Shown here piece after piece: positions 1 to 7,990 of a DNA stretch of 64,000 nt (position 1 is its first letter; every line of letters starts with the position of its first letter). The notes beneath the pieces were generated by a model. That model searched no databases, was not told where the DNA came from, and saw only the letters and a program-made list of their open reading frames with translations. Origin of the DNA: Promicromonospora sp042731755 (lineage in GTDB: Bacteria > Actinomycetota > Actinomycetes > Actinomycetales > Cellulomonadaceae); the NCBI RefSeq assembly GCF_042731755.1, contig NZ_JBHWLR010000007.1, positions 1 to 64,000 of the forward strand. The letters are read 5' to 3'. A program made the translations under genes and the position numbers.

Positions 1-229
1 GGGCCAGGGAGGGCGGGGCGTCCGCCGTCCGCGCCGGGGCGGCGCCGGGCGCGCTCCCGGCGGGAGCCGCGGGCCCGGGGGCGGGGGCGGCGACGGCGGC
101 GGGCGCGGCGATCGTCGCGCCCGCGGCACCGATGCCGAGGACGACGGCGCTACGCAGCAGGTCGCGCCGCCCGAACGCGGCGTGGCTGTCGGGACTGCAG
201 TCGGTGGAGCTGTGGTCGTGTTCGTGCAC
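1..229 (-). CDS. Tat-exported protein, N-terminal fragment
   Basis: Only the first 76 codons are inside the window; the gene runs off the left edge. The start is a GTG at 229 with GGAGG seven bases upstream. The peptide has a twin-arginine signal (GRRDLLR at about residues 20-26), a hydrophobic stretch rich in Ala, Val and Gly, an Ala-x-Ala cleavage region near residue 48, then an Ala/Pro-rich linker. This is direct evidence for folded export through the Tat system. The mature domain is missing, so no function can be given; Tat signals of this kind often precede phosphodiesterases, amidases or oxidases. Confidence 0.75.
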   Translation of the reverse strand, partial: MHEHDHSSTDCSPDSHAAFGRRDLLRSAVVLGIGAAGATIAAPAAVAAPAPGPAAPAGSAPGAAPARTADAPPSLA

Positions 230-353
230 GGTGGGGCCTCCACGGTTCGGTCGCGCTGTGACGTGCCGATTTCATCCGTAGTATCGGCCGCTCTGCCGAC
301 CGGCGGGTACATCACACCCACCCCATCCCCCACACAACATGCCCGCCCAACCC

Positions 354-414
354 GTTGAGTGCTGGCTATTTGTTGGTTTCGGGCGCGGAAAGCAACAAAT
401 AGCCAGCACTCAAC
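354..414. repeat. Perfect 22-bp inverted repeat after metF
   Basis: The arms are 354-375 and 393-414, perfectly complementary, starting GTTGAGTGCTGGC and ending in a run of A/T-rich bases, with a 17-nt spacer that can add four more pairs (TTTC/GAAA). It sits 9 nt past the metF stop, so it probably ends metF transcription. The arms are clearly more A/T-rich than the surroundings, and there is no strong U-tract. It could instead be a dispersed palindromic repeat; no second copy is visible in this window. The rest of 230-422 holds nothing I can identify. Confidence 0.7.
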
Positions 415-422
415 GAAGGGGG

Positions 423-1367
423 TTAGGCGGCGGCTCGGCCCGTTAGGCCCACTCGGTCCAGGAGGTCCAGGGCCGGGCGGTGCTTGTTGAACGTGTAGAC
501 GTGCAGGCCGGGCGTGCCGGCGTCGAGCACTTCGCGCGCGAGCGCCGCGGAGAACTCGATGCCGTGCGCGTGCTGGGCCTCGGGGTCGACGGCGCCGTCG
601 GGCGCGGTGAGCCGGTCGAGGTCGCGCAGGAGGTCCGCGGGCGCCGCCACCCCCGTGAGCTCCTGGACGCGGCGCAGGCGGCGGGCCTCGGTGGTGGGCA
701 GGATCCCGGCCAGGATCGGGATGGTCACGCCCTCCGCCCGGGCCGCCTCGACGAACCCGGTGTACGAGTCCGCGCGGTAGAAGAACTGGGTGATCGCGAA
801 GCTCGCGCCCGCCTCCTGCTTCTCCAGCAGCCGGCGCACCTCCTGCTCGCGCGTGGTGCCGGCCCCGGGGTTGCCGTCCGGAAACGTGGCGACGGCGATG
901 GCCAGCGGCCGGGCGGCCGAGCGCAGCGCCGTGCTGACGTCGGCGGCGCACCGCCGCTCGTCCACCTGCCGCAGGAGCCGCACGAGGTCCACGCTGGAAC
1001 GGACGCCGTCGGCCGGGGGGCGCCAGTCCGGCTCGTCGCGCGGCGGGTCGCCGCGCAGGGCGAGGAAGGAGCGCACCCCGGCCTCGAGGAACTCCTCGAT
1101 CACCGCGGAAACGTCCTCACGGGACGCGCCCACGCAGGTCAGGTGGGCCACCGGGAGCACGGGCGTGCCACGCAGCAGGGTCGCGAGCACCTCGCGCGCG
1201 GTGGCCCGGTCGCCGCCGGCCGCCCCGTAGGTCACGGAGACGAAGTCCGGGCGGGCCGCCACGAGCCGCTGCGCCGTCTCCCAGAAGTTGGGCGCGGCAT
1301 TCGGCCGGCGCGGAGGCATCAGCTCGAACGACACCGTCGGGCGGTGCGGGTGTACCTCGGCGACCAT
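423..1367 (-). CDS. metF: 5,10-methylenetetrahydrofolate reductase
   Basis: Reduces 5,10-methylene-THF to 5-methyl-THF, the methyl donor for methionine synthesis, with a flavin cofactor in the cytoplasm. The 314-residue protein has the MetF fold throughout: FELMPPR at 14-20, the VTYGAAGG strand near 45-52, the LALRGDPP motif near 100, and the QFFYRADSY segment around 195. The length is close to the bacterial norm of about 290-310. The ATG at 1367 follows GGAGCAGCC. A SAM-riboswitch-like leader lies directly upstream and would repress the gene when S-adenosylmethionine is plentiful. It is a single gene, ended by the hairpin at 354-414. Confidence 0.96.
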   Translation of the reverse strand: MVAEVHPHRPTVSFELMPPRRPNAAPNFWETAQRLVAARPDFVSVTYGAAGGDRATAREVLATLLRGTPVLPVAHLTCVGASREDVSAVIEEFLEAGVRSFLALRGDPPRDEPDWRPPADGVRSSVDLVRLLRQVDERRCAADVSTALRSAARPLAIAVATFPDGNPGAGTTREQEVRRLLEKQEAGASFAITQFFYRADSYTGFVEAARAEGVTIPILAGILPTTEARRLRRVQELTGVAAPADLLRDLDRLTAPDGAVDPEAQHAHGIEFSAALAREVLDAGTPGLHVYTFNKHRPALDLLDRVGLTGRAAA

Positions 1368-1373
1368 GGCTGC

Positions 1374-1482
1374 TCCATCGAACCTGGCGTGAGCACCTTG
1401 CGTCCCTCGCGCCGCGGCGACGCGGCGGAAGGTCGGCAGGTTGCTGCGGTGTCAGGGAGCCAGGACTCTCGACCGCTCTGGA
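1374..1482 (-). promoter_or_regulatory. SAM riboswitch-like leader of metF (SAM-IV/SAM-I type)
   Basis: Reading the minus strand towards metF, the leader contains GAGAGTCCTGGC, then GCAACCTGCC, a G+C hairpin, and AAGGTGCTCACGCCAGG just before the ribosome binding site. These match the order and spacing of the conserved core of the SAM-IV/SAM-I family, which is known upstream of methionine genes in actinobacteria. A short outer helix (GTCGA with TCGAT) can close it. It ends so close to the start that control of translation initiation is the likely mode. The class assignment rests on motif matching by eye. Confidence 0.65.
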
Positions 1483-1582
1483 TGGGGTTCGCCACCATGC
1501 TAAGCGACCGTCCAGCACTGGGACAGAATTCGTCCGGAGGTCGAGACGGCCCGGTCCACGGTGTGTGGACCGGGCCCGCCCG

Positions 1583-2506
1583 CTACTTCACCGACCCGGC
1601 CACCAGGCCGCCCACCAGGCGCTTCTCGATGATCATGAACAGGATCACCACGGGCACGATCGCCACGACGGACACCCCGAACACGTACTGCCAGGACGTC
1701 TCGTACTGGCCCACGAACTTGGTGAGCGCCACTGACAGCGGCTGGTTGCCCGCCGTCGTCAGCAGCACCAGCGAGGCCGCGAACTCGTTCCAGGAGGCGA
1801 CGAACGTGAACACGACCGCCGTCACGATGCCCGGCCAGACGAGCGGCAGGTTGATCTTGGTCAGGACGGCGAACGTCCCGGCGCCGTCGAGCTGCGCCGC
1901 CTCGTCGACCTCCTTGGGGATGCCCGCGAAGAAGCTGTGCATGATCCAGACCGCGAACGACAGGTTGAACGCGGCGTTGACCAGGATCATCGCGACCCAC
2001 GTGTCGAGGATCCCGATGGCGATGAACTGCCGGAACAGACCCGACGTCAGCACGGCGGGCTGCACCATCTGGGTCACGATCACGAGGAACAGGAAGAACA
2101 GCCGGCCCGTGAACCGGAACCGCGCCGTGTAGTAGGCGGCGGGCAGCGCCACGGCCAGCACGAGCAGCGTGGCGCACAGCGAGATCACCAGGGTGGAGAT
2201 CAGGTTCTGCGCCAGCGGCGTCTCGGGCGTGGACCACATCGTGACGTAGTTGTCCCAGTGCCACTCCGTGGGGAAGTAGGTGGGGTCGACCGACCTGATC
2301 TCGGCCTTCGTCTTCACGGAGCCGAAGAACATGATCAGGTACGGCAGCAGGAAGACCACCAGCACCACGAGCCCGGCCAGCAGCCGGAGCAGCAGCGACC
2401 CGAGCGGCACCTGGTCCGTCGTGTACTTCCGCACCCGCCTCCGGTTGTCCGACGGCGGCCGGGCCGCGCTGTGCGCGGTGGTCCCCGGGTCGGTGATCGC
2501 GGTCAT
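1583..2506 (-). CDS. Sugar ABC transporter permease, MalG type
   Basis: Inner-membrane permease of a CUT1 carbohydrate importer, 307 residues. A cytoplasmic N-terminus (about 1-35) is followed by six predicted membrane helices. The EAA loop that docks the ATPase is visible as EVDEAAQLDGAG followed by INLP, near residues 210-230. The start ATG overlaps the TGA of the upstream permease by one base (TGATG) and has GGAGGAGG in front, so the two are translationally coupled. No ATPase is encoded in the cluster. Actinobacteria usually share one MsiK-type ATPase among such systems (family knowledge). The sugar cannot be read from the sequence. Confidence 0.92.
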   Translation of the reverse strand: MTAITDPGTTAHSAARPPSDNRRRVRKYTTDQVPLGSLLLRLLAGLVVLVVFLLPYLIMFFGSVKTKAEIRSVDPTYFPTEWHWDNYVTMWSTPETPLAQNLISTLVISLCATLLVLAVALPAAYYTARFRFTGRLFFLFLVIVTQMVQPAVLTSGLFRQFIAIGILDTWVAMILVNAAFNLSFAVWIMHSFFAGIPKEVDEAAQLDGAGTFAVLTKINLPLVWPGIVTAVVFTFVASWNEFAASLVLLTTAGNQPLSVALTKFVGQYETSWQYVFGVSVVAIVPVVILFMIIEKRLVGGLVAGSVK

Positions 2507-3435
2507 CAGACCTCCTCCAGGGGGCGGACGACCCGCACGTAGACGGCGACGATGGCGATGACCACCAGGAACGCGATGACGGACAGCGCGCTGGCCAGGT
2601 CGATCTGCCGCTGGTTCTGCATGTACTTGAAGATCATCGTCATGACGGTGTCGGCGTCGTACCCGGGGATGGACCCCGTCATGACGCGCAGGATCGGCAG
2701 CGAGTTGAACACGTTGATGATGTTGATCAGCACCGCCACCGAGATGGCGCCCCGCAGCTGCGGCAGCACCACGCTGAAGTAGGTGCGCGCCCCGCTCGCC
2801 CCGTCGATGCGCGCGGCCTCCACGGTCTCGCCGGGCACCGTCTGGAGCCCGGCGAGCACCGTGTAGGTGGTGAACGGCAGCGACACGAACACGGCGACCG
2901 CCATGGCCCACGCGAACGCGGTGCCGGGGTGGCGGGTCCAGCCGTAGCCCTCCGGCGTGCTGATCAGGCCGACGTCCACGAGGAACGAGTTGATGATGCC
3001 GAAGTACGGCTCCAGGCCGTAGTGCACCACGAGCGTCGTCATGACGACGCTGGAGGCCCACGGCACGATGACGGCCATCCGCACCAGCCTGCGGCCGGGG
3101 AACGCCTTGTTCAGCAGTGCCGCGAGCGCCAGCGACCCGATCAGGGTGCAGGCCACGACGACCACGACCCACACGACGGTGCGGCCGAGGATGGGCCAGA
3201 AGTACTGGAAGCCGATGACCGTCGCGAAGTTCGCGAGGCCCACTCCCCCGTCGTCCAAGCCGCTCTGGCTGATGTCGCGTGTCGAGTTCCAGAACATCAG
3301 GCCGACCGGGAACAGGACCACGGCCGCAATGAGTGCGACCGCGGGCCCGATCCACGGCAGGGCCTTCAACAGGTCCTTCACCAAGTTCCCCGTGCTTTCG
3401 GTTCGGCGTTGCGTGTGGTCAGCCGTGCCGGGCAC
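2506..3435 (-). CDS. Sugar ABC transporter permease, MalF type
   Basis: Partner permease of the CUT1 importer, 309 residues from the GTG at 3435. It has several hydrophobic helices and the EAA loop ETVEAARIDGASG ending in VVLPQL. The upstream binding-protein gene stops only 18 nt before this GTG, which has no clear ribosome binding site. A second GTG at 3381 is preceded by GGGGA and would give a 291-residue protein starting VKDLLKALPW; that start is equally plausible. Gene order (binding protein, MalF, MalG) is the usual one. Confidence 0.9.
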   Translation of the reverse strand: MPGTADHTQRRTESTGNLVKDLLKALPWIGPAVALIAAVVLFPVGLMFWNSTRDISQSGLDDGGVGLANFATVIGFQYFWPILGRTVVWVVVVVACTLIGSLALAALLNKAFPGRRLVRMAVIVPWASSVVMTTLVVHYGLEPYFGIINSFLVDVGLISTPEGYGWTRHPGTAFAWAMAVAVFVSLPFTTYTVLAGLQTVPGETVEAARIDGASGARTYFSVVLPQLRGAISVAVLINIINVFNSLPILRVMTGSIPGYDADTVMTMIFKYMQNQRQIDLASALSVIAFLVVIAIVAVYVRVVRPLEEV

Positions 3436-3453
3436 GGCGGTCGGTGCGGGGCG

Positions 3454-4698
3454 TCAGCCCGCGTCGACCTGTCCCTGGATCTCGGTCAGGACGTCCTGCG
3501 CCGACTTCTTCCCGTCGAGCTGGCCGAAGAGGGCCTTGAACGCGGAGTCCGCGGCCTGCCAGTCCGGGTTGGTGCTCGGGTAGAACTGCGCGTCGGGCAG
3601 CACCTCGAGGAACGGTGCGAGCGCCTCCTCGCCGGCGAGCTGCTCGGAGCCCGAGAGGGTGGTGGGCAGGAAGCCCTCGGCCTGGACCCACGGCACGTAG
3701 ACGTCGGCGGAGTAGAAGTAGTCGAAGAAGGCCGTGATGGCCTCCTGCTTGTCGCCGTCGTTCTGGAACGCCATGAGGTGGTCGGCCACGCCCAGCGTGA
3801 ACGGCGAGCCGTCCTCGGTGGGGATGGGGTGGATCGAGTACTCCAGGTCCGGGTTGTCGGACTCGATCTGCCCGACGCTCGGCGGCAGGCCGATCTGCAT
3901 GCCGACCTTGCCCTGGACGAAGATGTCGAACAGCGGGCTGCGGTCCGTCGCGCCGGCGTCGGCCTGCGTGGCGCCCTCGTCGATCATCTTCTTGGCGAAC
4001 TCGGCACCCGGGAGGTTCTCGGGGGTGTCGATGGTGATGGCCTCGGCGTCGCCGAAGGTTCCGCCGCCGCCCCACAGCCACACTGCTGCCTCGGCCTGCG
4101 CCTCCTCCGAACCGAGCGGCATGCCGTAGCCGGCCACGCCGCCGCCGAGCTCCGAGACCTTCTTGGCGGACTCGAGCAGTTCGTCCCAGGTGGTGGGGAC
4201 CTCGGCGCCGGCCTCCTCCAGGAGCGCGTCGTTGACGAACAGCGCGCGGGCGGAGGCGATGAACGGCAGGCCGTAGGTGGTGCCGTCCACCTGGGCGTTC
4301 TCCAGGAACGTGGGCTGGAAGTCGGCGTAGGTCTCCTCGGAGGTGACCTCCTCGACCGGGTACAGCAGCTCGTCCGCGGCGAAGCCGGCGAAGGGGCCGC
4401 CGTTGTAGATGTCGGGTGCGTCGCCGCCCTGGATCTTGGTGGCGATGACGGACTCGAGGTTGTCCCAGGACTCGACCTGCAGGTTGACGTCGATGTCGGG
4501 GTTCGCCTCCTCGAATCCGGCGATCACGTCGTCCCAGTTCCCCTGGGTGGCGTCGGAGTAGCTGGGGACGAGCAGGTCGAGAGTCGTCCCGTCGCCGGTC
4601 GCCTCCCCGCTGGACCCGCCGAACCCGCAGGCCGTCAGTCCGGTCGTAGCGGCGAGCGTGATCGCCATGATCCCGCCAAGCCTCTTGTACTGCGCCAT
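3454..4698 (-). CDS. Sugar-binding lipoprotein of ABC transporter (CUT1)
   Basis: Extracellular solute-binding protein, 414 residues, that hands sugar to the two permeases. The N-terminal signal ends in the lipobox LTAC, with the lipidated Cys near residue 24, followed by a Gly/Ser linker. The body has the family-1 pattern: FEEANPDIDVNLQVESWDN near 63-81, GDAPDIYNGGP near 93-103, and FLPTTLS near 340. It is the first gene of a three-gene operon. A TTGACA box and a direct repeat lie upstream (4731-4794). No sugar-specific regulator is nearby, so the substrate is unknown. Confidence 0.93.
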   Translation of the reverse strand: MAQYKRLGGIMAITLAATTGLTACGFGGSSGEATGDGTTLDLLVPSYSDATQGNWDDVIAGFEEANPDIDVNLQVESWDNLESVIATKIQGGDAPDIYNGGPFAGFAADELLYPVEEVTSEETYADFQPTFLENAQVDGTTYGLPFIASARALFVNDALLEEAGAEVPTTWDELLESAKKVSELGGGVAGYGMPLGSEEAQAEAAVWLWGGGGTFGDAEAITIDTPENLPGAEFAKKMIDEGATQADAGATDRSPLFDIFVQGKVGMQIGLPPSVGQIESDNPDLEYSIHPIPTEDGSPFTLGVADHLMAFQNDGDKQEAITAFFDYFYSADVYVPWVQAEGFLPTTLSGSEQLAGEEALAPFLEVLPDAQFYPSTNPDWQAADSAFKALFGQLDGKKSAQDVLTEIQGQVDAG

Positions 4699-4730
4699 TG
4701 CCGTCCCTCTCCTTCGTGGTGGTGCAGGTC

Positions 4731-4794
4731 ACGTTTTCACTCGGGTCGGAATCTGTCAATGGTTCTAACAAACCTGTGACACACGGGTGACACA
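4731..4794 (-). promoter_or_regulatory. Candidate promoter and 11-bp direct repeat for the sugar operon
   Basis: On the minus strand a perfect TTGACA (4759-4754) is followed after 17 nt by AAACGT, a weak -10 box. Upstream of it lies a direct repeat of GTGACACA at 4776-4783 and 4787-4794 (plus-strand reading), with an 11-bp period, about one helical turn. The position just upstream of the -35 suits an activator or a repressor half-site pair. The -10 box is poor, so the promoter call is tentative. Confidence 0.4.
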
Positions 4795-4834
4795 GCGTTT
4801 CCAGACCTGCCCCTGGGGCAACCGAGAGGGAGCA

Positions 4835-4867
4835 AGAAGGGCCGCAGCCTGCGGCTGCGGCCCTTCT
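4835..4867 (-). terminator. Terminator after secreted CGC protein copy 1
   Basis: A perfect 15-bp stem (4835-4849 with 4853-4867) with a 3-nt loop lies 46 nt past the stop of the gene at 4914-5783. On the minus strand it is followed by a short T/C-rich tail, TTGCTCCC. Strong G+C hairpin, typical of actinobacterial terminators. Confidence 0.7.
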
Positions 4868-4913
4868 CCTGGTGTGTCTCCGAGCCGACGACGAAGCACG
4901 CCGACCCTGGTGA

Positions 4914-5783
4914 TCAGCAGCCGCATCCCCCAGGGACGCCCTGCGCGATCCAAGCCTGCGAATCGGCAAACCGGGAGGTCCCGGGGTAGGTGACCTTCCA
5001 CCATCCCTTCCGGGACGTGACGACCGTCGAGATTCGAGCGTCGGACCCGATCCTCAGGTCCCGCACGAAGGTGGCGCGCTTGTCTCCGTACGGGCCGTCG
5101 GCGTCGAACGAGAGGATCGCGGCGCCCGAACGGAGCCGCAGCCACGACATGGATCCGTCATCGGCGATCCGCATCACGCGCGTCGTCGCATTGATCCGCG
5201 CGGGTCGGCCGTCGGTCGCCTGCGTCGAGATGGACCCCTCGGTCCAGGTGCTGCGCCGGAACTGCACCGTGTTGGCGTTGTTCACGTCGATGTGGTGCCG
5301 GACCCTCGTCCCGTCGGGCTTGCGCACCACCGTGAAGATCTCGACGCCCGCGCGGTAGGTCCCGGGGTCGATGGTCCCGGTGAAGTTGATGCTTCCCCGC
5401 GTGAGCATGCCGGTGCTGCTGGTGCGCTTCAGCTCGATGGTGCGCCTACGCACCGGCTGGCGGTCGATCTTCTGGAGCGTGACCTGAGCCTCGGCTCCGA
5501 GCAGGGTCCCGCCGGACGCCTTCAGCGCGACGGAGTACCTGAACTTGGCGGACGCGGGGTTGAGTTCCGGGTAGGAGACGCTGCCGTCGATGGTGGCGCC
5601 TCGGGCGAACATCGACGTGGTGACCGTGGTGCCCTGGCGCTTGTGGACGTCGACCACCGGCAGCGACGCGGCCTGTGCCGCCGGGGCGACGACCAGGCCG
5701 CCGGCGAGGAGGGCGGTGGAGGCCACCAGTGCGACCAGACCACGGCTGAGAAGAGAGCTGCGAGACGTGCTGTGCAGAGACAT
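4914..5783 (-). CDS. Secreted protein with C-terminal Cys-Gly-Cys, tandem copy 1
   Basis: A 289-residue exported protein of unknown function. The ATG at 5783 (MSLHSTSRS) follows GGGAACAG; longer upstream frames run through a terminator and are not credible. A Sec signal of about 33 residues ends in AQA-A, and the mature part starts SLPVVDVHKRQ. The mature chain is beta-rich, and its C-terminal half (AILSFDADGP ... KGWWKVTYPGTSRFADS) resembles the Ig-like terminal module of the proteins at 29-35 kb. The only cysteines are the last three-residue block, Cys-Gly-Cys. It is almost a duplicate of the next gene. Confidence 0.85.
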   Translation of the reverse strand: MSLHSTSRSSLLSRGLVALVASTALLAGGLVVAPAAQAASLPVVDVHKRQGTTVTTSMFARGATIDGSVSYPELNPASAKFRYSVALKASGGTLLGAEAQVTLQKIDRQPVRRRTIELKRTSSTGMLTRGSINFTGTIDPGTYRAGVEIFTVVRKPDGTRVRHHIDVNNANTVQFRRSTWTEGSISTQATDGRPARINATTRVMRIADDGSMSWLRLRSGAAILSFDADGPYGDKRATFVRDLRIGSDARISTVVTSRKGWWKVTYPGTSRFADSQAWIAQGVPGGCGC

Positions 5784-5895
5784 CGTGCTGTTCCCGTCTT
5801 TCGGAGGATGCCCGCCCCGAGCACGTCGCTCGTCGTCGGGCCTTGTACCCACAAGTACGGACAGCTCCCAGGAAACGTTGAGGATGAAGACGGCG

Positions 5896-5924
5896 GAGGG
5901 CCGCGGCCCACGGCCGCGACCCTC
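5896..5924 (-). terminator. Terminator after secreted CGC protein copy 2
   Basis: A 13-bp stem with one wobble (5896-5908 with 5912-5924, loop CAC) about 50 nt past the stop of copy 2. On the minus strand it is followed by a pyrimidine-rich stretch ending TCTTCATCC. Its sequence is repeated at 6939-6967. Confidence 0.65.
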
Positions 5925-5974
5925 GCTCACACCTGTTCCCGGCCGACGACGGGACCCGCCGCCGGCACCTGTGC

Positions 5975-6826
5975 TCAGCAACCGCAGAGCTCGGGGATCC
6001 AGCCGGTGCCGTCGGCGAAGCGGGAGTTGCCCACGTAGGTGACCTTCCAGTACCCGTCGCGAGCCTTGACGACCGTCGAGATCCGGCCGTCGGACCCGAT
6101 CTTCAGGTCCCGCACGAAGACGGCTCTCTTCTCACCCCACGGGCCGTCCGGGTCGTACGAGAGGATCGCGGCGCCCGAGCGGAGTCGCAGCCACGAGACC
6201 GAGCCGTCGTCGGCGACCCGGAGCACCTTCGCGGTCGCGTTGATCCGCGCGGGCCGGCCGTCGGTCGCATCGGTCGAGATGCCCGCGTGGACCATGGTGG
6301 CGCGGCGGAACTGGACCCGCTGCGCCTCGTTCACGTCGATCTGGTGCCGCACCCGGGTCCCGTCCGCCTTGCGGATCACGGTGAACACCTCGACACCCAC
6401 GCGGTAGGTCCCGGGGTCGATGGTCCCCGTGAAGTTGATGGCGCCCCGCTTGATCATGGCGGTGCTGCTGGTGCGCTTCAGGACGATCGTGCGCTTGCGC
6501 ACCGGCTGCCGGTCGATCTTCTGGAGCGTGACCTCGACCTCCGACCCCAGCATGGTGCCGCCGGAGGCCTTGAGGGCGACGGTGTACCCGAACCTGGCGG
6601 GGCGGACCTGCTCCGTCTCCGAGTTGCCCCAGATCGTGGAGCCCGAGGCGTACATCGACGTGGTGACCGTGGTGCCCTGGCGCTTGTGGACGTCGACCAC
6701 CGGCAGCGACGCGGCCTGTGCCGCCGGGGCGACGACCAGGCCGCCGGCGAGAAGGGCCGTGGCGGAGGCCAGCGCGACCAGGCCACGGCGGAAGAGAGAG
6801 GTACGAGACGTGCTGTGCAGAGACAT
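5975..6826 (-). CDS. Secreted protein with C-terminal Cys-Gly-Cys, tandem copy 2
   Basis: A 283-residue paralogue of copy 1. It starts MSLHSTSRTS at 6826, with the same ribosome binding site context. The signal peptide ends AQA-A and the mature start SLPVVDVHKRQ is identical. Most changes fall in residues 45-70, just after the mature N-terminus, where copy 1 has ARGATIDGSVSY and copy 2 has ASGSTIWGNSET; this may be a variable recognition patch. The C-terminus is WIPELCGC, again with no other cysteine. It has its own leader and terminator, so it is probably transcribed alone. Function unknown. Confidence 0.85.
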   Translation of the reverse strand: MSLHSTSRTSLFRRGLVALASATALLAGGLVVAPAAQAASLPVVDVHKRQGTTVTTSMYASGSTIWGNSETEQVRPARFGYTVALKASGGTMLGSEVEVTLQKIDRQPVRKRTIVLKRTSSTAMIKRGAINFTGTIDPGTYRVGVEVFTVIRKADGTRVRHQIDVNEAQRVQFRRATMVHAGISTDATDGRPARINATAKVLRVADDGSVSWLRLRSGAAILSYDPDGPWGEKRAVFVRDLKIGSDGRISTVVKARDGYWKVTYVGNSRFADGTGWIPELCGC

Positions 6827-6938
6827 CGTGGTGTTCCCGTCCTTCGGAGGATGCCCGCCCCGAGCACGTCGCTCGCCGTCGGGCCTTGTACCCACAAGTA
6901 CGGAGAGCCGCCGGGAATCGTTGTGGATGAAGACGGCG

Positions 6939-6967
6939 GAGGGCCGCGGCACTCGGCCGCGACCCTC
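6939..6967 (-). terminator. Terminator after secreted CGC protein copy 3
   Basis: Hairpin built from GAGGGCCGCGG and CCGCGACCCTC around a short loop, about 50 nt past the stop of copy 3. It is the duplicate of the hairpin at 5896-5924. Confidence 0.6.
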
Positions 6968-7017
6968 CCTCGTCCCTGTCCCGGCCGGCGGCGGGACCCG
7001 CCGCCGGCCCGGTGCGG

Positions 7018-7875
7018 TCAGCAGCCGCAGCCGACGTCGCCCTGCCCGATCCACGCCACGGAGGAGCCGCGGCTCGAGGTCCCCTGGTAGGTGACCTTCC
7101 ACCAGCCCTTGCGGGACTCGACGACCGTCGAGATCCGGCCGTCGGACCCGATCTTCAGGTCCCGCACGAAGACGGGCTTCTTCGGCTCGTACGGACCGTC
7201 GGCGTCGAAGGAGAGTACGGCGGTGCCGAAGCGGTTCGGCCCCCACGCGAGCGTCCCGCGGTCGATGGTCAGCACGCGCGTGGTGGCGTTGATCCGCGCG
7301 GAGCGGCCGTCCGTCGCCTGCGTGCTGATGGTCCCCTTGGTCAGCGTGTCCCGGCGGAGCTGCACCGACTTGCCGTTGCTCACGTCGACGAGGTGCCGCA
7401 CCCGCGTGCCGTCCTGCTTGCGCACCACCGTGAACACCTCGACGCCCACGCGGTAGGTCCCGGGGAGGATGACCGCCCCGTTGAAGTTGAGGGTCCCCCT
7501 GCTCTGGAAGCCGGTGGTGGTGCGCTTCATCTCGATGGTGCGCTTGCGAACCTGCCGGCTGTTGACCTTCTGGACCGTGACCTCGACCTCCGCACCCAGC
7601 ATGGTTCCGCCGGACGCCGCGAGGGAGACCGAGTAGCCCACCTTGGCGGGGTAGAGCTTCTGCTGCTCCACGTCGCCCGTGATGATCGAGCCCGAGGCGA
7701 ACATCGAGGTGGTGACCGTGGTGCCCTGGGACTTGTGGACGTCGACCACCGGCAGCGACGAGGACTGCGCCGACGGGGCCACGACGAGGCCGCCGGCGAG
7801 CAGCGCCGCGGAGGTGGCCAGCGCCACCAGCCCCCGGCGGAAGAGAGGGGTGCGGGACGAGTTGAGCAGAGACAT
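7018..7875 (-). CDS. Secreted protein with C-terminal Cys-Gly-Cys, tandem copy 3
   Basis: A 285-residue paralogue, the most diverged of the three. The ATG at 7875 (MSLLNSSRT) has AGGAACT in front. The signal ends PSAQS-S, then SLPVVDVHKSQ. The duplicated core pattern is kept: a KRTIEMKRT strand, GTYRVGVEVFTVVRK, DGTRVRHLVDV, ATDGRSARINAT, then LSFDADGPYEPKKPVFVRDL and WWKVTYQGTS. It ends GDVGCGC; these are again its only cysteines. Being first in transcription order and most different, it may be the ancestral copy. Function unknown. Confidence 0.85.
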   Translation of the reverse strand: MSLLNSSRTPLFRRGLVALATSAALLAGGLVVAPSAQSSSLPVVDVHKSQGTTVTTSMFASGSIITGDVEQQKLYPAKVGYSVSLAASGGTMLGAEVEVTVQKVNSRQVRKRTIEMKRTTTGFQSRGTLNFNGAVILPGTYRVGVEVFTVVRKQDGTRVRHLVDVSNGKSVQLRRDTLTKGTISTQATDGRSARINATTRVLTIDRGTLAWGPNRFGTAVLSFDADGPYEPKKPVFVRDLKIGSDGRISTVVESRKGWWKVTYQGTSSRGSSVAWIGQGDVGCGC

Positions 7876-7990
7876 CGCGAGTTCCTGTCCGTTCGACGGT
7901 GCCTGTCCCGCTGCGCACACCGCTCAGCGCCAGGCTCCACCCCCATCCACGGACGGGCGCACCAGAACGTTGTGGGTGAAGAAGACACGA

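Larger units (their letters stand above)
4914..7875 (-). repeat. Tandem triplication of a secreted-protein gene
   Basis: Three homologous genes follow one another in the same direction (4914-5783, 5975-6826, 7018-7875). Copies 1 and 2 are close along their whole length and share about 100 bp of leader, including a CTTGT-ACCC-ACAAG dyad (5842-5855 and 6885-6898) and the preceding terminator. Copy 3 is more diverged and lacks that dyad. The unit that was duplicated is therefore promoter region plus gene plus terminator, and the 1/2 split is the younger one. Confidence 0.9.

Noticed and set aside
5784..5981. Extension of CGC protein copy 1 to 5981
   Set aside because: It would translate the terminator and promoter region; the signal peptide starts at 5783.
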